Below are positions 1-8,047 of a stretch of 44,947 nucleotides of DNA, piece after piece (the first letter of the stretch is position 1; each line of letters begins with the position of its first letter). The stretch comes from an uncultured Desulfosoma sp. (lineage in GTDB: Bacteria > Desulfobacterota > Syntrophobacteria > Syntrophobacterales > DSM-9756): assembly GCA_937960435.1 (NCBI GenBank), contig CALGPN010000036.1, forward strand, positions 1-44,947, read 5' to 3'. The position numbers and the translations under genes are program-made. Under the pieces are notes generated by a model, which saw nothing but the letters and a program-made list of their open reading frames with translations, was not told the origin of the DNA and did no database searches.

Positions 1-247
1 TGACGACGAACGCATCCAACAGCACACCAGTAAATCGCCCCCACAGCGAAAGCCATTGATCCCGTATCATCCGTCCCGCGTCATTCAGATGCATCACCCC
101 GTCGACGATATTCCCGAATAGGCACAGTCGACCCTGAACGACAACGGTGACGAAATACGCCCCGGTCCAGGAATAATCATACCCCTTGAGACGGAGGCTG
201 CGGCGGGTGGAGCGGCCGGAGGTTCGCCCGTCCAGATCGGGCCTCAT
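1..247 (-). CDS. REP-associated (Y1/IS200-like) transposase, 5' part only
   Basis: The minus strand is open from an ATG at 247 to the window edge (82 codons, no stop). The start has a purine-rich ribosome site (GGGAGAT) just upstream. The visible protein contains RRSLRLKGYDYS, then GAYFVTVVVQGRLCLFG, an LNDAGRMI stretch and WLSLWGRF...LLDAFVV. These are the N-terminal signature of RAYT transposases, in which the DAFVV strand leads directly into the MPNHxH catalytic motif. The HUH histidines and the nucleophile tyrosine would therefore lie just outside the window. Family knowledge: RAYTs are single-copy Y1 nucleases that act on REP palindromes. Whether the gene is intact cannot be judged here. 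Confidence 0.8.
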   Translation of the reverse strand, partial: MRPDLDGRTSGRSTRRSLRLKGYDYSWTGAYFVTVVVQGRLCLFGNIVDGVMHLNDAGRMIRDQWLSLWGRFTGVLLDAFVV

Positions 248-464
248 CTCTTATCTCCCTCAAAAACCTTTGCCCAACCTTAATCGGCAACGCGCCGGAA
301 ATGAGCCTGAGCAACAACGCGTCCATCGTTCCGACCTGCGACCCTGAGGCATCCGTTTGTCACACCTAGGAAACCCCGGGCACCCCGGCATGTCCAAGGC
401 ACAGCGCCGGCCGGCCCGTCCGCACCGCCTTGAGCGAGATGGGGCGTGCCCCGCCCGGTTCAAG

Positions 465-1316
465 TCACTTGGCCGGCATGCCGAAGGTATGTTCCGGGCC
501 GGGAAAGGTGCCCGATTCCACCTCTTGGCGGTATCGGCTCACGGCTTCCAGAAGCCTTTGTCCCAGCTGGTCGTATTGCTTGACGAAACGCGGGACAAAC
601 CGGTCGAAAAGCCCCACGAGGTCGTGCAGGACAAGAACCTGGCCGTCACAGGCCGGTCCGGCGCCGATGCCGATGGTCGGGATAGGCACGGCTTCCGTGA
701 TGCGTTGAGCCACAGCCGCCGGGATGGCCTCCAAAACCAAGCTGAAACAACCGGCCTGGGCGAGGGCGACGGCGTCTTCCACCAGTTTTTTGGCCGCCTC
801 TTCATCTTTTCCCTGAACTTTGAAGCCACCCAGTATGGCGATGCTTTGCGGCGTCAAACCCAAGTGGCCTTGGACCGGGATGCCTGCCTCCACGATGGCT
901 TCCACCTGTTTGAGCACCGAGGCCCCTCCTTCCAGCTTGACGGCCTGAGCCCGCCCCTCCTTGAGGAAACGGCCGGCGTTTTCCACCGCCTGCGCTACAC
1001 TCACCTGATAGGACAAAAAAGGCATGTCGCCGATGACGAGCGCCCGCTTGGCGCCTCGAACCACCGCACGGGTGTGATGAAGCATCTCGTCCATGGTGAC
1101 CGAGAGGGTGTCTTCGTGGCCCAGCATGACCATGGCGAGAGAATCCCCGACAAGGATCATGTCCACCCCGGCCCGATCCACCCAGACGGCCGTGCAGTAG
1201 TCGTAGGCGGTCAGCATGGTAAGCTTTCTTTTCCCCTTGGCCGCCATGATCCCCGGAACCGTCACCTTCGGTTCAGCCTTAACCGCTTGGCTCTGCTTTG
1301 TGCTTTCCGTCGCCAT
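465..1316 (-). CDS. panB: 3-methyl-2-oxobutanoate hydroxymethyltransferase PanB
   Basis: Makes ketopantoate from 2-oxoisovalerate and methylene-tetrahydrofolate, the first committed step of pantothenate and CoA synthesis, in the cytosol. The 283-residue protein has the usual length and family blocks: LTAYDY near residue 36, the metal-binding VGDSLAMV, GDMPF, VKLEGG, GHLGLTPQS and the C-terminal IGIGAG-CDGQ stretch of the TIM barrel. The ATG at 1316 has GGGAG about 8 bases upstream. It is downstream of panE and overlaps it by 38 bases, so the two are almost certainly co-transcribed and translationally coupled. No panC or panD is in the window. Confidence 0.95.
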   Translation of the reverse strand: MATESTKQSQAVKAEPKVTVPGIMAAKGKRKLTMLTAYDYCTAVWVDRAGVDMILVGDSLAMVMLGHEDTLSVTMDEMLHHTRAVVRGAKRALVIGDMPFLSYQVSVAQAVENAGRFLKEGRAQAVKLEGGASVLKQVEAIVEAGIPVQGHLGLTPQSIAILGGFKVQGKDEEAAKKLVEDAVALAQAGCFSLVLEAIPAAVAQRITEAVPIPTIGIGAGPACDGQVLVLHDLVGLFDRFVPRFVKQYDQLGQRLLEAVSRYRQEVESGTFPGPEHTFGMPAK

Positions 1317-2235
1317 ACGTCAGCTCCCTGATTTTCACCAGTTGCGTCAGCGTCCAATTGACGGGGGCGGTCAAACCGTGCCGCAGGGCGTAGCGGACCA
1401 CAACCCCGTTGATGGCGTCGATTTCCGTGGGCCGAAAATTTTCCACGTCCTGGCGCATGGATGAGCGGTTTGACGCGGTAGCCTGCGCAACGCTCAAGAC
1501 TCGATCCACCATATCGTCCGGCAGAACGGCCCCTTCCGCCCGGGCCACCGTTACCGCTTCCATGACCGCCGCCTCACAGAGCTTTCGGGCCGGATCCAGC
1601 GCGGCCACACGCCCGTTGTCGATCCCGCACAGCGCCGTGACGGCGTTGATGCCCACGTTGACGCACAGCTTCTGCCACAGGAGGTTTCGGATGTCGTGGC
1701 GATAGGAGGCTTCCAAGCCTGCGGCGGCAAAAAGTTGCAAGAGGCTCGACACCCCGGCCGGCTCATTTCCTGATAGGCTTCCGAAAGACGTCGGTCCCAC
1801 ACCGCCATGGCGGACCACGCCCGGCGCCACTTTCGTCGCCCCTTGGGCCGTCACCCCCACAAGGACGCGGTGGGCGCCCACGAGCTCCGCGAGGATCTCC
1901 CCGTTTCCCATGCCGTTTTGCAAGCTGAGAAAAACGGTGTGGGGCGCGATGGATTCAGGATGCACAAGGCGTAGAGCCTGTTTCGTGGCATAACTTTTCA
2001 CCATGACCAGCACCAGATCGGCAGGCGCGTCCCACACCGCGGGTTCGCACACGGCATCCAATCGAACTGTTTTCTCTTCGCCGTTGAGCTCCACCAGGCG
2101 CAACCCGCGGCTGCGGATCGCCTCCACATGGACCGCATCCACATCCAACAGAAGAACCGGGGCTCCGGCGGCCGCAAACCGCGCCCCGAAAAGGCATCCC
2201 ATGGCTCCGGCCCCGACGACCATGACCCGCATCAT
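1279..2235 (-). CDS. panE: 2-dehydropantoate 2-reductase PanE
   Basis: NADPH-dependent reduction of ketopantoate to pantoate, the step after PanB. The 318-residue protein opens with a Rossmann motif (VVGAGAMGCLFG), followed by VMVKSYAT, the SLQNGMGN block and an all-alpha C-terminal domain (NLLWQKLCVNVGINAVTAL) that carries the catalytic lysine region. This is the normal order and length for the ApbA/PanE family. Two consecutive ATG codons open the gene; GGAGGGG lies about 7 bases upstream of the first, at 2235. It is the promoter-proximal gene of the panE-panB pair. Confidence 0.94.
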   Translation of the reverse strand: MMRVMVVGAGAMGCLFGARFAAAGAPVLLLDVDAVHVEAIRSRGLRLVELNGEEKTVRLDAVCEPAVWDAPADLVLVMVKSYATKQALRLVHPESIAPHTVFLSLQNGMGNGEILAELVGAHRVLVGVTAQGATKVAPGVVRHGGVGPTSFGSLSGNEPAGVSSLLQLFAAAGLEASYRHDIRNLLWQKLCVNVGINAVTALCGIDNGRVAALDPARKLCEAAVMEAVTVARAEGAVLPDDMVDRVLSVAQATASNRSSMRQDVENFRPTEIDAINGVVVRYALRHGLTAPVNWTLTQLVKIRELTYGDGKHKAEPSG

Positions 2236-2340
2236 TGCCTTACCCCTCCCTCGAAAACGAGGCCCACACCCTTTGAAGGACTTCCCTCACGCGCCGTGAT
2301 CCCCGACATTCCGTGCATGGGCAAACGGCACCCATGCCAC

Positions 2341-2442
2341 CGACGGCATCCTTCGAGTCACATTGATACCCCGTCCGGTCTCAGGTGTCTTTGGGCGCAT
2401 GTTTGCTTTCCATCGACGGCGTCCGTCCGGCCACATTGACAC
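2341..2442 (+). repeat. Imperfect 29-bp direct repeat in the leader of the ECF operon
   Basis: The 341-base gap between panE and the exported-protein gene (2236-2576) holds two copies of a 29-base unit at 2341-2369 and 2414-2442. They match at 23 of 29 positions, share the CGACGGC start and the CACATTGA core, and each contains a TTGAYA hexamer. They are 73 bases apart, about seven helical turns. They may be tandem promoter or operator elements of the operon that starts at 2577; no convincing -10 element was assigned. Confidence 0.5.
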
Positions 2443-2576
2443 ACCTCGCTTTATGGGGCAAGGGCTTGCGGCCCAGGTGTCCCGCCCGGCTCACAGCCCA
2501 GAAGGAGTAAACCCTTTGCCGAGTCCGATGATCCAATGGAATGTCGAGAGCGATCCTTGAGGAGGGAGGAGAGGAC

Positions 2577-2906
2577 ATGAGAAAGATCACGATCACGGCT
2601 CTTCTGCTTTCGGCGATGACGGCCTTTTGGGCCGTTCCGGCGGCTCAGGCGCATAAACCCAAGCACCACACGGTGTACCACTATGCGCCGTGTCCGCCGC
2701 CCGCCGTGGTGCATCATTACTATCCGTACGCCAGGTACCGGTACGCGCCGCCCCCACCGCCGCCGCGAAGAGTGGATGTGTATCATCACTACTATTCGTG
2801 CTATCCTGTGTGCGGCTATGATCCGGCTCCGCGAAGGCCGTATGTGGGAGGTTACGTGGGGGATGCCGGATGGTCCTTGATTTTCGAGACGGGCGGTCGC
2901 TGGTAG
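2577..2906 (+). CDS. Small exported His/Tyr/Pro-rich protein
   Basis: A 109-residue protein with a clear Sec signal peptide (MRKITITALLLSAMTAFWAV, cleavage expected after AQA). The mature part is of low complexity: clusters of His-Tyr (YHHYYS, VVHHYYPY), a run of six prolines and several arginines, with three cysteines. The ATG at 2577 was chosen over an upstream in-frame start because it has an excellent GGAGGGAGGAGAGG ribosome site and puts the signal peptide at the N-terminus. It lies 18 bases before the ECF sigma gene and is probably its operon leader. The His richness suggests metal binding, but that is an inference; I do not recognise a named family. Confidence 0.75.
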   Translation: MRKITITALLLSAMTAFWAVPAAQAHKPKHHTVYHYAPCPPPAVVHHYYPYARYRYAPPPPPPRRVDVYHHYYSCYPVCGYDPAPRRPYVGGYVGDAGWSLIFETGGRW

Positions 2907-2924
2907 GATGTCTCCCAAGGCGGC

Positions 2925-3677
2925 ATGGCCCGGGCTGCTGGACCCCGCACGGAAGGCGCTTTTGTGACGCAAAGCATGTTGCCGCCGTCTCCTGACCACG
3001 AGCCGAGGCCCGACCGGATCGACGAGCCTCGAGACAAAGGCAACGGAGCGGACCGAGGAGACGGCGACGAATTCGGCCTGATTCTCAAAGCCCAGGCCGG
3101 CGACCCGAGCGCCATGGACGCTCTGATCGCCGCCTACCAGCCCATGGTCTTCTCCCTTGCTTACCCGCTGTGCGGGTTCGACCGGGATGAGGCCATGGAT
3201 GTGACTCAGGAAACCCTGATCCAGGTCTTCCGAAAGATCGGCCAATTCGAAGGGCGCTCAACCCTCGGCACCTGGATCCGCCGCATCGCCGTCAACACGA
3301 GTCTCCTCGCCCTGAAACGAAAAAGGCGACGGCTCCAGTTCATCATCCCGTGGCGCCTTTTCGAAAAAGACGAAGACGACGAACGGCCGTTCGACATGCC
3401 GGCGGAAGACAATGCTTCGGAAAACGACCCCTTGGAAGCTCTTTCGACCAAGGAATTGCAGAGGGATGTGCGCAAGGCCATGGAAGGCCTCTCGGAAAAA
3501 CAGAGGACCGTTTTCGTCCTCAAGGTGTTCGAGGAAATGACCATCGCAGAAATCGCCGACATGACGGGCATGGCCCTCGGCACGGTCAAAACCCATCTCT
3601 TCCGAGCCACTCGGACGGTGCGGGATCGGCTGACGGCCATGGGTTACGGCACGGATTCCTGGGAGACAACGTCATGA
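2925..3677 (+). CDS. ECF-type RNA polymerase sigma factor
   Basis: A sigma-70 family factor of the extracytoplasmic-function class. Region 2 spans about residues 50-115 (AYQPMVFSLAY, DEAMDVTQETLIQVFRKIGQFEGRSTLGTWIRRIAVN) and region 4 about residues 180-240 (LSEKQRTVFVLKVFEEMTIAEIADMTGMALGTVKTHLFRA, with the helix-turn-helix). The roughly 45-residue N-terminus is polar, charged and not conserved. The ATG at 2925 has a modest AAGG site; a GTG at 2964 has GGAAGG seven bases upstream and is a good alternative. The stop overlaps the next start (ATGA), so sigma factor and anti-sigma factor are translationally coupled. Such pairs usually autoregulate. Confidence 0.92.
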   Translation: MARAAGPRTEGAFVTQSMLPPSPDHEPRPDRIDEPRDKGNGADRGDGDEFGLILKAQAGDPSAMDALIAAYQPMVFSLAYPLCGFDRDEAMDVTQETLIQVFRKIGQFEGRSTLGTWIRRIAVNTSLLALKRKRRRLQFIIPWRLFEKDEDDERPFDMPAEDNASENDPLEALSTKELQRDVRKAMEGLSEKQRTVFVLKVFEEMTIAEIADMTGMALGTVKTHLFRATRTVRDRLTAMGYGTDSWETTS

Positions 3678-4384
3678 GCGGATGCAAGGAATTTGAAGAG
3701 ACTCTCATCCTGGATGTTTTCGGGGAGCTGGATCCGGAGCGGCGGTCCCAATGGGCGGCCCATGCGGCAGCCTGCCCCTCGTGCCGCGCACAGCGCGAAC
3801 GGCTTGCCCGGATGATCCATCAGCTCAAATCGGCCGCCGCACCGGCGCCCCTCAGCCCGCACGAAGCCGCCCAGATGAACGCCCGCATTCGATGGGCTCT
3901 GAAAAACAACGGTCGACCCACCCAACCGACACCAAGGACGCCATTCTGGAAAGGTTTCGGCCCCAAACCCGCATGGGCCTTTGGCATCCTTTTGTGCCTC
4001 GTCTTGGCCGTGAGCGGCGTCCAATGGAAAGGACCTTTCCAAAAGGCTCAGGAGTCGAGCCGTCCCGTGCCGGTTATGATCCCGGCAGCCCAAGAGGCCT
4101 CCGATCGGGCTCAAACAGAACCGGGATCCGCGTCCACGGCGGCGGCGCCTTCGTCGGACGAAAAACTCGTGGCCGTCATGTTCGAGGCTCCGTCTCCCGA
4201 AGAGGATCTGCCGGAGCAAGACCGGGAAATTCTCGAAAATCTTGATTTTCTAAAAGAGATGGACACCATCAAAAAACTCGTTAATGCGGTGGACCAGGAC
4301 GGGTCCCCCACCGAATCATCGGGACCGTCGGATGCCGATCGGCAGCCCATGTCGCTGGATCCTCGGAATCCTTCTTATGCGTGA
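3674..4384 (+). CDS. Membrane-anchored anti-sigma factor with zf-HC2 zinc finger
   Basis: A 236-residue protein starting at the ATG that overlaps the sigma-factor stop. The N-terminal cytoplasmic domain carries the zinc-binding anti-sigma motif HAAACPSC (H-x3-C-x2-C) near residue 30, typical of ZAS-type anti-sigma factors. One transmembrane helix follows (AFGILLCLVLAVSGV, near residue 100), then an acidic, disordered periplasmic segment ending in a helix (DREILENLDFLKEMDTIKKL). It is expected to hold the ECF factor inactive until an envelope signal arrives. Its 3' end overlaps the DUF3106 gene by 8 bases. Confidence 0.85.
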   Translation: MSGCKEFEETLILDVFGELDPERRSQWAAHAAACPSCRAQRERLARMIHQLKSAAAPAPLSPHEAAQMNARIRWALKNNGRPTQPTPRTPFWKGFGPKPAWAFGILLCLVLAVSGVQWKGPFQKAQESSRPVPVMIPAAQEASDRAQTEPGSASTAAAPSSDEKLVAVMFEAPSPEEDLPEQDREILENLDFLKEMDTIKKLVNAVDQDGSPTESSGPSDADRQPMSLDPRNPSYA

Positions 4385-4880
4385 GCCAGTGTCCGAAAAG
4401 CTCTGGATAAACATCCGGAAAGCGGCGCCGATCGCCGTGGCGCTTGCCTTTACCCTGGGCTTTTCCCTGGGAAACGGCCACTCGGCGTCCCAGCCTTCCG
4501 TCCCCGAAAAGATTTTGAGAACCCTCCCGACGCCCGGTACAGCATCCCTCGTCCGGCCTTGGGGCACACTCTATGCCAAACGGCCCGAAAACCAGGAACA
4601 AGGCTGGACGCCTTTTTCGGCCCCGCAGGGGCGCCGCGTCGTGCCTCCCCAGTATCAAGAATGGCAGTCCATGCCCCCGCAAGAAAAAGACAACTTAAGA
4701 CACCGCTTCGAAGAATACCGAAAGCTTCCTCCCCAAGACCAAGAGCTCTACCGGCAGCGTTACCGGCAATGGCAACAGATCCCTCCGGAAGACCGGCGAC
4801 GGATCGAGTCCGACATTCAGAGATGGAACGAATTGTCGCCGGAGCAGCGCGAGGCCATCCGGCGGCTTTTCAACAGGTAG
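4377..4880 (+). CDS. DUF3106 periplasmic protein
   Basis: A 167-residue protein with an N-terminal hydrophobic segment (IAVALAFTLGFSLG) that is either a signal peptide or an anchor. The C-terminal half holds four tandem units of about 20 residues with the pattern aromatic-x-x-(L/M/I)-(P/S)-P-(E/Q)-x-(R/K), for example WQSMPPQEKDNLRHRF and WNELSPEQREAIRRLF, which is characteristic of DUF3106. The ATG at 4377 is preferred over an in-frame start far upstream because it puts the hydrophobic segment close to the N-terminus and overlaps the anti-sigma stop. As the last gene of the operon it may be the sensor partner of the anti-sigma factor, a role inferred from position. Confidence 0.8.
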   Translation: MREPVSEKLWINIRKAAPIAVALAFTLGFSLGNGHSASQPSVPEKILRTLPTPGTASLVRPWGTLYAKRPENQEQGWTPFSAPQGRRVVPPQYQEWQSMPPQEKDNLRHRFEEYRKLPPQDQELYRQRYRQWQQIPPEDRRRIESDIQRWNELSPEQREAIRRLFNR

Positions 4881-4892
4881 GAGAGCCCAGCG

Positions 4893-5330
4893 ATGAAAGT
4901 TCTTAGGGCTTCCCGCATGGAACGGTGCATCGGATGCTATTCGTGCGCCTTGGCGTGCGCGAGGTTGGTCCACCGATGCCTTTCCTGGTGGCATTCGGGA
5001 ATACGCATCCGGAGTTCCGGGGGCCTCAGCACGGGGTTTGACGCTCAACTGTGTCTTGCGTGCGACCCGGCGCCATGTGCCGCCGTCTGCCCGACAGGCG
5101 CTTTTTCCCAGCGGTCCGGAGGCGGCGTGAAGGTGAAAAAGAGCTTGTGTATCCGGTGTGGGGCCTGCGCCGAAGCCTGCCCGGTGGATGCCGTCTGGAT
5201 GGATCCCGAAACCCATGAACCCATTGTGTGTCTCCACTGTGGCCGCTGCACGGCTTTCTGCCCCCATGAATGCCTGGAAATGGTCGCCGTGGAGCCAAAG
5301 GAGCGAAGCTCTCAGGAGGGCGCGCCGTGA
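4893..5330 (+). CDS. Polyferredoxin with four Cys clusters, AOR partner
   Basis: A 145-residue iron-sulfur protein with four cysteine groups: CIGCYSCALAC (residue 12 on), CLACDPAPCAAVCP, CIRCGACAEACP and CLHCGRCTAFCP. That fits up to four [4Fe-4S] clusters in a DMSO-reductase-beta/AOR-ferredoxin-like fold. The start has GGAGAG upstream. The next gene starts inside its stop codon (GTGA), so it is very likely the dedicated electron acceptor for the aldehyde oxidoreductase encoded there. Cytosolic, since no export signal is visible. Confidence 0.9.
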   Translation: MKVLRASRMERCIGCYSCALACARLVHRCLSWWHSGIRIRSSGGLSTGFDAQLCLACDPAPCAAVCPTGAFSQRSGGGVKVKKSLCIRCGACAEACPVDAVWMDPETHEPIVCLHCGRCTAFCPHECLEMVAVEPKERSSQEGAP

Positions 5331-7072
5331 AGGAAACCTTCCGCGTTCTCGTGGTGGATTTGGAAACGGGCCGAGGAAACCCCACGGAATTCGGCGACCC
5401 GCAGGAACACTTAGGGGGAAGCGGCCTGGCGGCGGCTCTTTTTGAAGCCTACGGCGACCCGTCGGCCCCGTGGGACGATCCCCGGCAGCCCTTGATTTTT
5501 GCCGTGGGGCCGCTGACGGGCTATTTCCCGCTCATGAGCAAGGTCGTCCTGGGGTTCAAATCGCCGTACCACAACCAATACGCGGAAAGTCACGCCGGTG
5601 GGCGGCTGGCGCTGGCGTTACGGTTTTCCGGCTACGACGCCCTGGTCATCCAAGGAGCGGCGCCCCGGCCCACTCTGCTCACTGTGGGAAGCCGGGAAAT
5701 GCGCCTCTGGGACGCCCACTACCTCTGGGGCATGGACATTTTCACCACAGGCAAATGGGTGCGAAAGATCCATCAGGGCGGGGGCGGACACCGCAGCATC
5801 CTGAGGATCGGCCCGGCAGGGGAAAATCAAGTGCCCATCGCCGCCATCAATGTGGATACCTATCGCCATTTCGGGCGGTTGGGGTGCGGCGCGGCCATGG
5901 GGCGAAAGCGCCTGAAAGCCGTTCTCGTCTCGGGGGATGTCAGCGCTCCCGTTCCGGCATCCAAGGACTACGCGGCGCTTTTCAAAGCCGTTTATCAAGA
6001 AGCCGTGGCCTCCCCCGTCATGCGCAAGTACCACGACCTGGGCACCCCGGAAAATATCCTGCCGCTGAACGCCTTAAGTGCCTTGCCGTGGCGAAACCTC
6101 CAAGCTACCCAGGACCCGAACGCCGAAGCCGTTTCGGGAGAACGGTTCGCCCGGGACATGCTGCTGCGCCAGACGGCCTGCGCCGGCTGCCCCGTCGGAT
6201 GCATTCATATCGGCCTTTTGCGGGAACGCTTCGGCGAAGAACATGAATACCTCTATCGGCAAGTGTCTTATGATCATGAACCGTTGTTCGGGCTCGGGCC
6301 CATGCTGGGCGTGACCGATCCCGGAGAGGTGTTGCGGCTGTTGGAATTTGTGGAACGTTTCGGCCTGGATGCCATCAGCGCAGGGGGATGCCTCGCTTGG
6401 GCGACGGAAGCGTCGGATCGGGGCGTTGTGGACGAGAAAGAGACACTGGTGCCGCTTCGGTTCGGAGCGGCCGACGCCTACGAGCAGGCTCTGGCCCATC
6501 TGGCTTTGGGGACCAACGAGTTCTACCGCGCTTTGGGCCGAGGCGCTCTGCATGCGGCGTCCCGTTTGGGCGGCACGGATTACGCCTGTGTGCTGGGACA
6601 AGAGATGGCCGGGTACGCCACCGGCGAAGTGTTTTTCGTCTCCCAGGCTTACGGCTTTCGCCATTCGCATTTGGACAGCGCCGGCTACAGCTACGACCAA
6701 GATGTCACAGAGAAAAACGTCGATGACGCTCTGACTTTCCTCCTTGACGAAGAACGCCGTCGGGTCGCGCTCACCTGCATGGTTTCATGCCTCTTTGCCC
6801 GAAAACTCTACCCCGAAGAGCGGCTGCAGGAAGCCTTGGAGGTTCTGGGTTACGGTGAGGTGGCCCGCAATCTTCCGGCCCTGTCGGAAAAAGTGCGCGC
6901 CGCTCGATGGCGTCTTCGGTTCCGCACGGGCTTCGACCCCGATGGGATCTCCCTGCCCAAGCGGTTTTACGAAGTCCGAACCTGGAAAGGACCCGTGGAC
7001 GGCGTCTTTATGGACACCCTTGCCGCCGCTTACAAAAAGGCCCTTCGGCACCTGGCCGGCCGGGAACCCTAG
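5327..7072 (+). CDS. Aldehyde:ferredoxin oxidoreductase (tungsten-type)
   Basis: Oxidises aldehydes to carboxylates with ferredoxin as acceptor, using a tungsto-bispterin and one [4Fe-4S] cluster. With a GTG start at 5327 (GGAGGG just upstream, overlapping the ferredoxin stop) the protein is 581 residues, close to the family norm of about 600. Visible blocks: AESHAGGRLALALRFSGYDA and VDTYRHFGRLGCGAAMG in the pterin-binding N-domain; the cluster ligands CAGCPVGC (C285, C288, C292); and a candidate fourth ligand at C484 or C488. Substrate is not readable from sequence; members act on acetaldehyde, aromatic aldehydes or aldehydes from amino-acid degradation. Confidence 0.92.
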   Translation: MKETFRVLVVDLETGRGNPTEFGDPQEHLGGSGLAAALFEAYGDPSAPWDDPRQPLIFAVGPLTGYFPLMSKVVLGFKSPYHNQYAESHAGGRLALALRFSGYDALVIQGAAPRPTLLTVGSREMRLWDAHYLWGMDIFTTGKWVRKIHQGGGGHRSILRIGPAGENQVPIAAINVDTYRHFGRLGCGAAMGRKRLKAVLVSGDVSAPVPASKDYAALFKAVYQEAVASPVMRKYHDLGTPENILPLNALSALPWRNLQATQDPNAEAVSGERFARDMLLRQTACAGCPVGCIHIGLLRERFGEEHEYLYRQVSYDHEPLFGLGPMLGVTDPGEVLRLLEFVERFGLDAISAGGCLAWATEASDRGVVDEKETLVPLRFGAADAYEQALAHLALGTNEFYRALGRGALHAASRLGGTDYACVLGQEMAGYATGEVFFVSQAYGFRHSHLDSAGYSYDQDVTEKNVDDALTFLLDEERRRVALTCMVSCLFARKLYPEERLQEALEVLGYGEVARNLPALSEKVRAARWRLRFRTGFDPDGISLPKRFYEVRTWKGPVDGVFMDTLAAAYKKALRHLAGREP

Positions 7073-7296
7073 CCTCTTTCAGGAAAAGGCATCCGCCGCG
7101 TCGGTCACCGGAAGAGACGAAGGAACATGGGGCATTGGAGGGTCCCGGGGTCAATCCCCGGCGATGTCTCGGGTGTCGATCGGGGCCCCGCTCTTCTGTT
7201 CGGCCGCGGCCCGGCCGCACGCTCCCCCGGCGGGTCGGAAACCTGCGATATCGGCGAAAACGCGCCCGCCGCGCTAGGGCCTTCCGGGGAATCCGC

Positions 7297-7728
7297 CTAC
7301 GAAAGAGGCTCGCCCTCGTAGGCCTCCACGGCCTTGCGCAGCCGGTCGGGAACCGGTACGGGCCGGCGCCCGCCCTTTTCCACCGCTACGGCCACAATTC
7401 GCCCGGTGGTGATCAGCTCGTCGGTATCCGCCTTATAAATGGCGAACTGGAACGTGAAACTGGTTCGACCGATGTGGGTGATGCGCGCATGGACGTGGAG
7501 CACCTCGTCGAACCGGGCGCTTCCTTTGAAGGTGCACTGGGTTTCGACGTAGAAAAAGTCGAACCCGTCTTCCAGCATCGCGTCGTAACCATAGCCGATT
7601 GCCTTGAGATAGTCCGTGAGGCCTTGGTCGAAATAGACGAGATAATTAGAAAAGAAGACGTGGCCCTGGGCGTCTGTGTCCGCGTAGCGCACCCGGACCG
7701 GCGTAAAAAACTTGTCCTTCTCGCTCAT
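7297..7728 (-). CDS. Hot-dog acyl-CoA thioesterase (4HBT/YbgC type)
   Basis: A 143-residue single hot-dog-fold protein. The N-terminal block VRYADTDAQGHVFFSNYLVYFDQG matches the 4-hydroxybenzoyl-CoA thioesterase family; Asp19 in DTDAQG aligns with its catalytic aspartate. Later blocks (RFDEVLHVHARITHIGRTSFTFQF) form the sheet that completes the fold. It should hydrolyse a small or aromatic acyl-CoA in the cytosol. The ATG at 7728 has GGAGCCC just upstream. It is monocistronic and convergent with the AOR operon. The 224 bases between them (7073-7296) contain a short GC hairpin at 7144-7160 without a T-run, and nothing else recognised. Confidence 0.88.
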   Translation of the reverse strand: MSEKDKFFTPVRVRYADTDAQGHVFFSNYLVYFDQGLTDYLKAIGYGYDAMLEDGFDFFYVETQCTFKGSARFDEVLHVHARITHIGRTSFTFQFAIYKADTDELITTGRIVAVAVEKGGRRPVPVPDRLRKAVEAYEGEPLS

Positions 7729-8047
7729 GGAGGGCTCCTCGGGAAATCTTCGGCTCAGTGGACCTCGACACGCTCAACCCATCCCCACCTCGGAAAAAGC
7801 GGCTCCGGAAACCCATTAGCACACCTGTGGAAAGCATGTCGAGCTCGCGCCGTCCGGCAGTGCCGTTTTTGGAGCATCGGGAAAAGGTTTCCTGATGCCG
7901 CCGTGAATCTTTCCATGCTATAGGAAGCCAAGTTCTTCACGTTCCGGTGTCTTGCGCTTCCCTTCCGTGCGGAGGAAGCGGCGTCTCGCATCGCCCATTT
8001 CCCTCACCCTTTCCTGGGGCTTCGGCCCTGCACAAGGAGGACCGGCC
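7729..8047. other. Intergenic region between divergent thioesterase and patatin genes
   Basis: About 320 bases separating divergently transcribed genes, so it should hold both promoters. An AT-rich TATAGG at about 7918 could be a -10 for the lipase gene, but I see no good -35 at 17 bases. No RNA gene, repeat or small ORF is supported. Confidence 0.4.

Noticed and set aside
357-1331. 324-codon plus-strand ORF over panB
   Set aside because: Exact antisense of the well-conserved panB; high-GC shadow with no ribosome site and no domain.
7144-7160. CCGGGG/CCCCGG hairpin after the AOR gene as a terminator
   Set aside because: Short stem, no T-run on either strand, and 70 bases after the stop codon.
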